NCBI GenBank assembly: GCA_002360455.1
Contig: DEQQ01000049.1
Coordinates: forward strand, 1-36,706
Direction of reading: 5' to 3'
DNA: 36,706 bases
Source of the DNA: Saprospiraceae bacterium UBA3362
Lineage (GTDB): Bacteria; Bacteroidota; Bacteroidia; Chitinophagales; Saprospiraceae
Part shown: positions 16,547-24,420 of the stretch, piece by piece
Position numbering within the stretch: position 1 is the stretch's first letter
Layout of the letters: every line of letters starts with the position of its first letter
The notes under the pieces: model-generated
What the model was told of the DNA's origin: nothing
What the model saw: only the letters and a program-made list of their open reading frames with translations
Database searches by the model: none
Position numbers and translations under genes: made by a program

Positions 16547-16554
16547 CAAAGATA
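16547..16554 (-). promoter_or_regulatory. -7 element (TATCTTTG) of the FAD/Fe-S oxidoreductase gene
   Basis: An exact TAnnTTTG match on the minus strand ending 25 bases before the TTG start codon, implying a leader of about 18-20 bases. It supports the TTG start. No convincing -33 TTG is seen. Confidence 0.5.
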
Positions 16555-16609
16555 AGGATTCGTTTAAAGACGGGATTGGAATTTGAAAGAACGAGCTCAA
16601 GTTATTGCG

Positions 16610-16695
16610 TGAGGAGGCTGGAGGGCTTGGTGCAAGGCACCGAGCGCCAGCGAGCCCGTAAGACTCCGACTGTCCTGAAAGGGCAGGCACGCCCA
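16610..16695 (+). repeat. Dispersed two-hairpin repeat, copy C
   Basis: Hairpin 1 is GCTTGGTGC-AAG-GCACCGAGC (nine pairs), the core GAGCGCCAGCGAGCC (16642-16656) follows, hairpin 2 is CTGTCCT-GAA-AGGGCAG (seven pairs, one T-G), and the end is GG-cacg-CC. It has the same length as copy B (86 bp). The hairpin-2 sequence resembles hairpin 1 of copy A, as if stems had been exchanged. It is in the divergent gap between the FAD/Fe-S gene and the PorP-like gene. Confidence 0.75.
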
Positions 16696-16698
16696 CTT

Positions 16699-16727
16699 TT
16701 TTGAGCTTGTTTTGAATGAGCTCAAAA
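16699..16727. repeat. Perfect inverted repeat upstream of the PorP-like gene
   Basis: TTTTGAGCT (16699-16707) and AGCTCAAAA (16719-16727) are perfectly complementary around an 11-base spacer. It sits right after repeat copy C and about 78 bases before the PorP-like start. It could be an operator, or a stem-loop in a transcript reading out of the repeat. On neither strand is it followed by a proper T-run, so I do not call it a terminator. Confidence 0.5.
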
Positions 16728-16804
16728 CATTGTCAAAATTGGCATGAATTTTTAAAAGATATACTGAAATTCTGTATATTTCGGCTTTAAATGATCTTTC
16801 ATTG

Positions 16805-17842
16805 ATGAAACTAAAATTTTACGCAATTCTTTTGACGGTTTTCGGGTTTATTTCCGGGAATGCTCAAGATCTCCATTTTACTCAGTATGAGTTTGTTCCG
16901 ATTCACATGAACCCTGCGAATACAGGGGGATTCAGCGGATCATACAGGCTTGGGGCATTGTTCCGAAATCAGTCTTCTGTCGGATTGGCCAGCTCATCGG
17001 CTTACAGAACGCCAATGGCTTATGCAGATGTTACCTTTCCATGGGCTTTGCGCAAGAAAGATTGGACTGCCTTAGGTTTAAATTTTTCGCAAGACAGACA
17101 TGGTGAAATAGGGGTGGGCTCCACTGGTTTTATTGCTTCTGTAGCTTATCACTTTGGTTTGTCTAAGAATAGTGATATTGCCATTGGAGGTCAATACGGT
17201 AGCATGAGTTATGGAATTTTTGATGCACAGAAAGCAAAATTTTATTCTACTCTGCAAGGGGGAGCTCAGGATGTTGATTTTTCTAGTTTGCAGGGGCAAA
17301 GTAAGTCGAATATAAGTGATCTTACCATTGGAGTTCAATTGACAACACAAGTGGCCGGTAAATCTAAACTGAGTGCTGGGATAGCCGCGTCTCATCTTAA
17401 TAAACCGGTTTTGAAAATATTTACTGCAGGAGGTGGCGGAGGATTTGTGTATAAGTTGCCAATATTGCTTTCAGTAAATGCAAGTTTAAATTATCCACTC
17501 AATGAAAAATTGGATTTGATTCCTATGGTTTATTTTAGAAGTTTGAGGGATCCTAAGACTTTTACGACACAATGCAAGGCTTCTTATTTATTGAATCCGG
17601 AAAAATCTATAAGACTCAACGGAGGATTGGGGATGCGTTTTGGAGACGCTATTCAATTTTTGGTGGGAATGGATTATGGGAAAATCAAAGCCCAGTTGGG
17701 TTATGATCAAACTATTGGAGGCTTAAAATCTGCACGAAATTCTCCGGCGGGAGTTGGAGCGGTAGAATTGGGAATTCAATACATCGGTATTGTGACGAAA
17801 AAACCAAATCCAAAGCCAAAAGTATTCTGTCCAAGATTTTAA
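16805..17842 (+). CDS. PorP/SprF family type IX secretion membrane protein
   Basis: A 345-residue outer-membrane barrel protein. The signal peptide ends GFISGNAQ and the mature start DLHFTQYEFVPIHMNPANTG is the diagnostic PorP/SprF opening (short strand, then NPA-TG). Regular alternating beta-strands follow to the end. SprF and PorP assist T9SS secretion, SprF specifically that of the giant adhesin SprB, and PorP-like proteins anchor the periplasmic PorE-PorK/N ring components. The ATG at 16805 is used; the preceding TTG is not needed. A PorE-like gene follows 117 bp downstream on the same strand, a pairing common in this phylum. A weak -7-like TATATTTC lies near 16775. Confidence 0.92.
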   Translation: MKLKFYAILLTVFGFISGNAQDLHFTQYEFVPIHMNPANTGGFSGSYRLGALFRNQSSVGLASSSAYRTPMAYADVTFPWALRKKDWTALGLNFSQDRHGEIGVGSTGFIASVAYHFGLSKNSDIAIGGQYGSMSYGIFDAQKAKFYSTLQGGAQDVDFSSLQGQSKSNISDLTIGVQLTTQVAGKSKLSAGIAASHLNKPVLKIFTAGGGGGFVYKLPILLSVNASLNYPLNEKLDLIPMVYFRSLRDPKTFTTQCKASYLLNPEKSIRLNGGLGMRFGDAIQFLVGMDYGKIKAQLGYDQTIGGLKSARNSPAGVGAVELGIQYIGIVTKKPNPKPKVFCPRF

Positions 17843-17959
17843 TTTGAACTACTGAATTATATTATTTCATGCCAAGAGCGCAAAGAAATTATTACGGTGC
17901 AAAAACGAAATCGGTTTTCTTTGTAGGCTTCAAGCTAAAACGTTTTAAAGTTTAAATCA

Positions 17960-19996
17960 ATGAAAAAAATTGTTTTCTCTATATCTTTTCTTTTTGTCAA
18001 TTTATTATTGATCGCTCAACCCACCAATAGCAATTCACCAAAAGCGTTGTTGGCTTCCGGAGATGAAGAGATTGAAAAAGGACAATATTATAATGCACTT
18101 GCTGCTTACGAAAAAGTGTATAAAGAAACAAAAGATAAAGATGTAGCTATTAAAATAGCAAAGACGCATTTTTTATTGAGAGATTATAACAGATCTGTCA
18201 ATTATTATAATAGGATATTGGCAAGAGACAAAGCCAATAAATATTTTGAGGAAGTTCCAATGTTTGGGAAGGCATTAAAAATGAATGGACAAGCAGAGGA
18301 AGCTTCTGCTGAATTTGCAAAATACATTGCAACAGGAACTGACCCAAATCTTAAAGCAATGTGTGAGCTTGAACTTGCCGGACTTACTATGATGTCTGAG
18401 ATGAAAGAAAATGTTCAGCTGAAGATGAAAAACGCCGGAAACAGAATCAATACGCCGGAGTCACAGGCCAGTCCAAGTATGGATAGTGAGGGGACGCTTT
18501 ATTTTGGAAGTGTGGATTATAAAGATGATGATGGTAAAGAAGAGAAAAGCAGTAAAGTTTTTTCAAAGCTAATGAGCTCAAAATACAATGCTGAAAAAGG
18601 ATGGAGCAAGGCTGAGGAATTGGAGGAAGCCATCAACAGACCCGGTTATCACACAGCGAATGTTTCGTTTTCTAAGGATGGCAACACAATGTTTTATACA
18701 AGAGTTGTTTCTGATGGTGGATTGATGGAAGAAAGTAAAATTTACTGTTCAACAAAAACCGGAAGTGGCTGGAGTCCGGCCTTGGAAGTGGAGGGAGTCA
18801 ATGGAGAATATATGGCCCGTCATCCTGTGGAGGGAGAATTGTTTGGCTCCAAAGTGTTGTTTTTTTCTGCCAATATTCCGGGAGGAAAGGGTGGATTTGA
18901 TCTTTATTATGCCACAAAAACCGGGGATTATCAATATGCAACTCCTGTTGCATTGTCAACCTTGAATACTGCCGGAGACGAAATCACTCCGTATTACACA
19001 GAAGGAGTTCTTTATTTTAGCTCGGATGGATGGCCAGCAATTGGTGGTCTTGATGTTTTTTCTTCTAAATGGGATGGAAGCAACTGGAGTAGTCCGATGA
19101 ATATGGGATTGCCCATCAACTCCGTTGTAGATGATATCTATTATAAAATGGATCCTGCAGCTGACAAAGGATTTTTGGTTTCCAACAGAGCCGATGCAGA
19201 GTCTAAATCGTTGAAATCAAAAACTTGTTGCGATGATATTTATTTCATCGAAAAAAGGAAATTGGTTATTGATCTTACCAATATTATGAAAGATGAGTCC
19301 GGTAAGCCATTGAAAGGAACAACCGCACAATTGATCGAAATGTCACAGGGCGCCGAAGGTGGAACTGAGTCCAAAACAAATTCTACCGGCAATAAGATTC
19401 AATTTGTTTTAGATAAGGATAAGTCGTATAAAATAATAGTAACAAAAGATGGTTATTTTCCGGCAGAGGCTCAAATGATCACGGTGGGAATAAATTCTGA
19501 TACAGCTCTAAGCAAAGAATTTATTCTTAAAATGATGCCACCGGAATCTGATGTAGAGATTATAACTATGAATGAGCCCATTAGACTTAATAATATTTAT
19601 TACAACTATGATGATGATAAAATATTACCCGATGCAGAAAAAGATTTGTCTGTGTTGAGAGATTTGATGAATCAATACCCAGATATGGTTATTGAATTGG
19701 GATCGCATACAGATTCTCGAGGTGATGACAATTACAATCAAAAATTATCTTTACGAAGAGCAAATTCTGCAAAGAGGTGGTTGGTGAATAAGGGAAAAAT
19801 TGTAGGAGACAGAATTCAGACTAAAGGATATGGGGAGACTGTTATCCTGAACAATTGCACAAATGGAGAAGACTGCACTGATGACGAGCACAGACTGAAC
19901 AGAAGAACAGAATTTAAAATTATTGCAGGTCCAACTACGATTGAGGTTAAAAAAGAGGTTCTTAATAAAAAGGCCAAGCCAAACAAGAAAGGATAG
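17960..19996 (+). CDS. PorE-like protein: TPR, beta-propeller, CRD, OmpA domain
   Basis: A 678-residue exported periplasmic protein. Domains in order: signal peptide 1-19 (ending LLIAQ); TPR-like helices about 25-145; WD40/PD40-type propeller about 160-430, ending with the characteristic CCDDIYFIEK; a carboxypeptidase-regulatory-like beta-sandwich about 434-530; and an OmpA C-terminal domain 546-656 with Asp585 (SHTDSRG) and Arg600 for peptidoglycan. This is exactly the layout of PorE (PG1058) of Porphyromonas, which tethers T9SS to the cell wall together with PorP. The location after a PorP/SprF gene supports a T9SS role. Several paralogues usually exist per genome, so it may be a dedicated partner of this PorP-like protein and not the core PorE. 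Confidence 0.9.
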   Translation: MKKIVFSISFLFVNLLLIAQPTNSNSPKALLASGDEEIEKGQYYNALAAYEKVYKETKDKDVAIKIAKTHFLLRDYNRSVNYYNRILARDKANKYFEEVPMFGKALKMNGQAEEASAEFAKYIATGTDPNLKAMCELELAGLTMMSEMKENVQLKMKNAGNRINTPESQASPSMDSEGTLYFGSVDYKDDDGKEEKSSKVFSKLMSSKYNAEKGWSKAEELEEAINRPGYHTANVSFSKDGNTMFYTRVVSDGGLMEESKIYCSTKTGSGWSPALEVEGVNGEYMARHPVEGELFGSKVLFFSANIPGGKGGFDLYYATKTGDYQYATPVALSTLNTAGDEITPYYTEGVLYFSSDGWPAIGGLDVFSSKWDGSNWSSPMNMGLPINSVVDDIYYKMDPAADKGFLVSNRADAESKSLKSKTCCDDIYFIEKRKLVIDLTNIMKDESGKPLKGTTAQLIEMSQGAEGGTESKTNSTGNKIQFVLDKDKSYKIIVTKDGYFPAEAQMITVGINSDTALSKEFILKMMPPESDVEIITMNEPIRLNNIYYNYDDDKILPDAEKDLSVLRDLMNQYPDMVIELGSHTDSRGDDNYNQKLSLRRANSAKRWLVNKGKIVGDRIQTKGYGETVILNNCTNGEDCTDDEHRLNRRTEFKIIAGPTTIEVKKEVLNKKAKPNKKG

Positions 19997-20376
19997 TTTG
20001 CTTTCTAGGTTTGTTATGGTATTTATCCACTGATATTCCTATATCGGTCTCGGTTGCTTTTTACTGCTGTCTGATTCGTTCTATTGTATAGTAGTCCGCC
20101 CTTTATGGATGGATTTGGCAACATGATTTGCTTCTCATGAAATTCTATTTTATTTTTTTATATAGGCCAGGCAACGAATAATCTGATCTTGCATAATATG
20201 TATAGACATTGCAACAGATTAAAACCGGATAGCTAGGTCGGGTGGTTGGCATTAGCCGATACCCGGCCTTTTTTAGTTGATTAAACAGCTGTGAAAATAT
20301 TGGAATTATAGGTTGTTAATGATCTGTTTGGCAAGGAGACTATTCCCTATCAAATTATTTGTCTCCAATTTTTAGT
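19997..20376. other. 380-bp gene-free gap between convergent genes
   Basis: No credible reading frame on either strand. It contains an isolated TAGGTTTG box (20006-20013), a promoter-like TTTG-N20-TATTTTTT pair (20127-20158, one mismatch in the -7 box), and a strong plus-strand terminator at 20236-20274. The terminator is 240 bases beyond the PorE-like stop codon, so the gap is either a long 3' untranslated region or holds a small RNA of about 110 bases (roughly 20165-20274). I recognise no known RNA family in it. Confidence 0.5.
20236..20274 (+). terminator. Strong rho-independent terminator
   Basis: GGTCGGGT (20236-20243) pairs with ACCCGGCC (20261-20268), continuing inside as TTGGC-atta-GCCGA, then six T (20269-20274). 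Read from the minus strand it has no T-run, so it serves plus-strand transcription, either from the PorE-like gene or from a small RNA in the gap. Confidence 0.88.
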
Positions 20377-21684
20377 TTATTTTTTAATTTCTTTTTGGGA
20401 AAGTTCCTGTGTTATAAAATAAAAAACATCAGTCCAGCCTTCCCACTCACCGTCATTGCTCAAAGAGCTGTTATGCCAGATAATATGAGCATGTCCCTGA
20501 TAATGTTTTATCGTAGAAAGGATTGATTTAATTTTTGACCTTGCCTCTTCGGGATTCAACTTCATATAATCTTTTAATGTCCTGTCCATGAGCACCGGAC
20601 AAACTATTTTCAATGAGCTTGGCTGATCTAGCATTGCATCGTACCAATAAAAAGGTCTGCATGTTCCAGATCTGAATCCAACATGTTCAGCATAGACCAT
20701 AGAATAATCTGAGAGAATTCCCAGATTAATAAGATTGCGATATGAATTGGGAAAACTTAATTTCAAAAAGTGAAATCTGGAAGAGTCAATCTTTTTATTC
20801 AGGACTGAGCTCAAAGAAAGAAATTCTTCTTTCAGCACTTTGAAGTTGTCAGATGCCGAATAGGAAGGGTGGAGTTGAACAGTTGCTGCTCGATTTAATT
20901 TTTGAATTAATGCTTGAGTTTCTTGCAGTTTAAGACTGTGATTGGTGTCCTGTTTTGTTTTTCCGCCGGATAAAAAGAAAAATTGAAGTTTGGAGGATGG
21001 AACTAATTGAATAATGGTATCATACTGATCATAGGGGTCTTTAATACTTCCTAATAAAGTCATCATTCTTTGCGTCCAGGAATGAATTTTGAGGAATAGA
21101 AAATCTTTGACAAAACCACCAAATTGTTTCCAAGAAGGTTTGTATAAATATTTCCATGAATAATCTATGTCTATCCCTAAGCTAAAATCATAGGCAGAGT
21201 TTAGTCTAACCTCACTATCGACAGTAGAATTGATTTGCTGAATTAATTTTTCTATGTATTGATCTAGTATTGGAATTTCAATATAGTTCTGTAAAATGGA
21301 TTCTGAAAAAGGAAATCTACCGTGAGCGTCTTTTGTAAATTTTTGATATTCCTCAACTCTTGCAAGACAATAAAAAATAGCTGACGGCAAATCAAAGACT
21401 TTATTCCATTTCAACTGGATTATCCCGTCATTATTTTCAATGTCAGGTTTTGGAAAATCATCCAAAGGAGAGAGTAGTACAGAGCTAAAATTCCAATGGA
21501 TATGAACTTTGGCAGGCAGCTCTTTGCAGTTACTATAATTGATTCGAACTCCTTCAGTATTCAAGAAATTTGAAACTTCATCATGTAAAATTACCTGAGC
21601 ATTTTGTAGAGAAGACTGAATCCAATCTGTTACGTATTGAATTCGTGGATGGATCTCGGGAACTAAAACATGAATTTGTATCAT
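20377..21684 (-). CDS. Polysaccharide deacetylase-like protein (DUF7033 type)
   Basis: A 435-residue protein of the Bacteroidota-specific type with an N-terminal DUF7033-like domain (about 1-160), marked by RVEEYQKFTKDAHGRFPFSES, joined to a NodB-like barrel. The barrel starts at SLGIDIDYSWKY with the paired aspartates Asp172 and Asp174. The second NodB motif survives only as VQLHPSYSA, and the canonical HxxxH pair is not obvious, so it may bind metal differently or be inactive. No signal peptide. Members are commonly near surface-glycan genes; here it follows the secreted propeller gene by 81 bp, probably in one transcript. Family assignment is by recognised pattern; activity is uncertain. 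Confidence 0.72.
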   Translation of the reverse strand: MIQIHVLVPEIHPRIQYVTDWIQSSLQNAQVILHDEVSNFLNTEGVRINYSNCKELPAKVHIHWNFSSVLLSPLDDFPKPDIENNDGIIQLKWNKVFDLPSAIFYCLARVEEYQKFTKDAHGRFPFSESILQNYIEIPILDQYIEKLIQQINSTVDSEVRLNSAYDFSLGIDIDYSWKYLYKPSWKQFGGFVKDFLFLKIHSWTQRMMTLLGSIKDPYDQYDTIIQLVPSSKLQFFFLSGGKTKQDTNHSLKLQETQALIQKLNRAATVQLHPSYSASDNFKVLKEEFLSLSSVLNKKIDSSRFHFLKLSFPNSYRNLINLGILSDYSMVYAEHVGFRSGTCRPFYWYDAMLDQPSSLKIVCPVLMDRTLKDYMKLNPEEARSKIKSILSTIKHYQGHAHIIWHNSSLSNDGEWEGWTDVFYFITQELSQKEIKK

Positions 21685-21765
21685 TGGTTAGATGTTGCTC
21701 CGAGCAGATTTAATTTCATTCTGTGTGACTAAAAAAATGAAACACAGAATGAAATTAATCTTGAA

Positions 21766-24258
21766 TTATTGAATAAAAAATTTCTTAGTCTGTAATTGTC
21801 TATTTCTGTCTGAAATGGTCAATAAATAGAATCCCTTGGACAATGCTACGGTATTAAACTCTTTAGAATAGATTCCCAAGCCTTGTTTTTCTTCTTTATG
21901 TTGTTGAATTATTTTACCATCCAGTGTACTTATGGTAAATAGTAATTGCATCGAGCTGGTGAGTCTATATTGGAGCTCAATCGATTCTTCATTGGTGAAT
22001 AAGTCCAGAGTTTTGAAATCCTCTTTTAACTGAGCATCATGCACTGAGGTTATTTCTGATTTTGGAATTTCTCTTTTCATGATTGCATGACCATATGCTC
22101 CAATGACAACAAAAAATGGTCCACCATTTTTTGTTTGATCTTCATAGGTGAGGGTCGTGATATTTACACCATAAGGAAGATTAAGATCCCAGCGCTCGTA
22201 TGTAGCTCCGCCATCCAAACTTCTAAAAACGCCATAACCTGCAGTACCTACATAGATTTGAGATGGAGCATAAGGATTTTCCAAGATTGTACTTACAGGG
22301 ACGTCCGGAAGATTTCCGGTAATATTGACAAAATTGTTTCCGCCATCTCTGGTAATGAATATTTTTTTACCTGCGGTGCCGTTGGCATTTCCTACCATAG
22401 CGCCATAAGCTACTAATGGATCTACGGGAGATGGGAAAATTTTTGGCCATGAATTTCTACTTCCTACACCGGAAAAAGATTTATTTGTCCATCCATTATC
22501 TTCATAATTGTATACCATGAGTTTGGTAAGATTATCATTGTGAATTCCGCAATATACTCGAGGTTTGTCTCCGCGACTTACAGAGAGATAGCCTGTCTCG
22601 AAAGAGAATTCATTTCCTGCATTGAGCTTAGTAAATAGATTGCCTCTATCTTTTGAGGCAAAGACATAACCACAAGCATGATAGAAAAGGGTACTCGGAT
22701 TTCTAAAATCTGTTGCAACCATTGGATACCATTGGCCACAATTAATAAATAAGCCGGAAGAGACATCTCTCCAGCCCAGAGTTGGAGTTTTAACAAAGGG
22801 ATGAAATGACAGATCAGGACCAAAATAACCTTGCACACCATAAAGGATGGATGCATCAAAAGGGTCCACTGCCGGATGTCCACCATCACCTGCAAATCCC
22901 ACCCATTTTCCATTTTCTCTCCACATAATCCCATTATCTTGAGATCCTCCGATCATCACATTTGGGTCAGAAATTCCCACACCAATGCCATTAAATTGAG
23001 TGATAGGCATTGCATTTACATTAAGATTTGGGATTTGAGCCATTGCAAACTGGGAAATCGTTCTGTAGATGTAGACACCACCATCAGTTCCTACAAAACA
23101 AATAGATCCATCCGGTGTCCAAGTTGCAGTATGTACATCTGAATGATGTTCAAGAGGTGTTTCTTTCATAACAATAACTGAACTGGCAAAATAAAGTCGA
23201 ATACCACCAACAGCAGCTGTGCGAGGGTTAGTGGGGGAGACACTCACCATATTGTCATACCAACCTTGATCGTTGTGAATGTTGGAGGACAGGGCGCCAT
23301 TTCTATTATACATTACAATACCTCTCCAAGCATTTCCTCCGTCATCAGTTTTGAGTACGGCTGCTGTACTGTTGTCGGTTTTGATCCAAACTGAATAAAT
23401 AGTATTTGGAGCATTTTGACATATAGAGAGATTAATTCTGCTGAAGTTGGTCGGAAAAACAGAATTCGTTAGTTTAGTAAATGACTGTCCTCTATTTACT
23501 GATCTATTAATTCCAACACTTCGTTCGGCTGTATAAATGGTATCAGGATTTTTAATATTGAAATCCACGTCCCAATGAAATCCAAATTTGGCCAGATTAA
23601 ATGTTTCTCCTTCATCATCACTTTTGTAAAGGGCTAAATTTGTAGCGATCATCACAAATCCATTTTCTGCAAACTTTATTTTTGTGAAGGCATCATTACC
23701 TGAAGGCAAAGGAATATTCTTCCAGGTGATCCCTCCGTCAATACTTTTCCAAAGCCCTGTGCCGCTAGAGACATTGGGCTCTCCGGTTCCTACCAAAATA
23801 ATATTCTTATTTTTTGGATGAGTTGCAATGGCTCCGATATTGGCTGAGGTAATTTGGAATTGTCCCAAAGGTCTTGGTTTTTGAGTAGAGGGATAATCAA
23901 CAACCCAAACTCCACCTGATGCAGCACCAATCAATAGCTGACCATTGTTGTAATCCAAAGCTCTTACTCGCCCGGAAATTCTGAAACTATCCGAAGTAAG
24001 GCCACCGGCAAGATCTCCATAATTCCAACCATCCGATCTGCTGGTTCTTTTTTCCTTAGGAATTCTCATCACATCCTGCCATAGCTTGATATTGTCTTCG
24101 GCAGTTATGGATTCTCGGTTTGGATTCATCATTTTTAGCCAATCCAAATTTCTACCGGGCTCAGAATTTCTATTGGGATTAAATCCGGGTTCAAATTGAG
24201 CTATTGCTATTTCTGAAAAGCAAAGAATAATAAAAGTAAAAATAAAACCGTACTTCAT
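21766..24258 (-). CDS. Secreted Asp-box (BNR/VPS10-like) beta-propeller protein
   Basis: An 830-residue exported protein: signal peptide 1-20 (ending IAIAQ) and at least six Asp-box repeats of the S-x-D-x-G-x-T-W type spread through residues 160-720, for example SIDGGITWKN, TDDGGNAWRG, TRDGGNNFVN and SLDGGATYER. These form sialidase/sortilin-like propellers. GGSQDNGIMW is typical of the Bacteroidota family annotated as glycosyl hydrolase or VPS10-like, though catalytic residues are not evident. The last 80 residues end like a Por sorting domain (GFYLLTI, then FFIQ) but the opening P-N-P motif is missing. An exact -7 box lies 26 bases upstream. Likely a T9SS cargo and surface protein; substrate unknown. 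Confidence 0.85.
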   Translation of the reverse strand: MKYGFIFTFIILCFSEIAIAQFEPGFNPNRNSEPGRNLDWLKMMNPNRESITAEDNIKLWQDVMRIPKEKRTSRSDGWNYGDLAGGLTSDSFRISGRVRALDYNNGQLLIGAASGGVWVVDYPSTQKPRPLGQFQITSANIGAIATHPKNKNIILVGTGEPNVSSGTGLWKSIDGGITWKNIPLPSGNDAFTKIKFAENGFVMIATNLALYKSDDEGETFNLAKFGFHWDVDFNIKNPDTIYTAERSVGINRSVNRGQSFTKLTNSVFPTNFSRINLSICQNAPNTIYSVWIKTDNSTAAVLKTDDGGNAWRGIVMYNRNGALSSNIHNDQGWYDNMVSVSPTNPRTAAVGGIRLYFASSVIVMKETPLEHHSDVHTATWTPDGSICFVGTDGGVYIYRTISQFAMAQIPNLNVNAMPITQFNGIGVGISDPNVMIGGSQDNGIMWRENGKWVGFAGDGGHPAVDPFDASILYGVQGYFGPDLSFHPFVKTPTLGWRDVSSGLFINCGQWYPMVATDFRNPSTLFYHACGYVFASKDRGNLFTKLNAGNEFSFETGYLSVSRGDKPRVYCGIHNDNLTKLMVYNYEDNGWTNKSFSGVGSRNSWPKIFPSPVDPLVAYGAMVGNANGTAGKKIFITRDGGNNFVNITGNLPDVPVSTILENPYAPSQIYVGTAGYGVFRSLDGGATYERWDLNLPYGVNITTLTYEDQTKNGGPFFVVIGAYGHAIMKREIPKSEITSVHDAQLKEDFKTLDLFTNEESIELQYRLTSSMQLLFTISTLDGKIIQQHKEEKQGLGIYSKEFNTVALSKGFYLLTISDRNRQLQTKKFFIQ

Positions 24259-24284
24259 GTTTTTTCCTGTTTATTGTTATACTG

Positions 24285-24292
24285 CAAAATTA
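24285..24292 (-). promoter_or_regulatory. -7 element (TAATTTTG) of the Asp-box propeller gene
   Basis: An exact TAnnTTTG match on the minus strand, ending 26 bases before the ATG at 24258. It suggests that the propeller gene and the deacetylase-like gene form their own transcript, separate from the PQQ/LRR genes. No clear -33 TTG is seen. Confidence 0.45.
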
Positions 24293-24420
24293 CATTACAG
24301 TGATGTGCCTCAGGTGTATTTAATAAAAAAATTAAATTGTAAAAAATTCAATAATGAAAAAATATTATATTAAAACCAGCCTTAATGATAAGTAATAACA
24401 GAATTATATTTTGTGAGTGA

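Noticed and set aside
19997..20376. A known structural RNA (6S, SRP, tmRNA) in the gene-free gap
   Set aside because: None of the conserved sequence signatures of these RNAs was found; only a generic terminator hairpin is clear.
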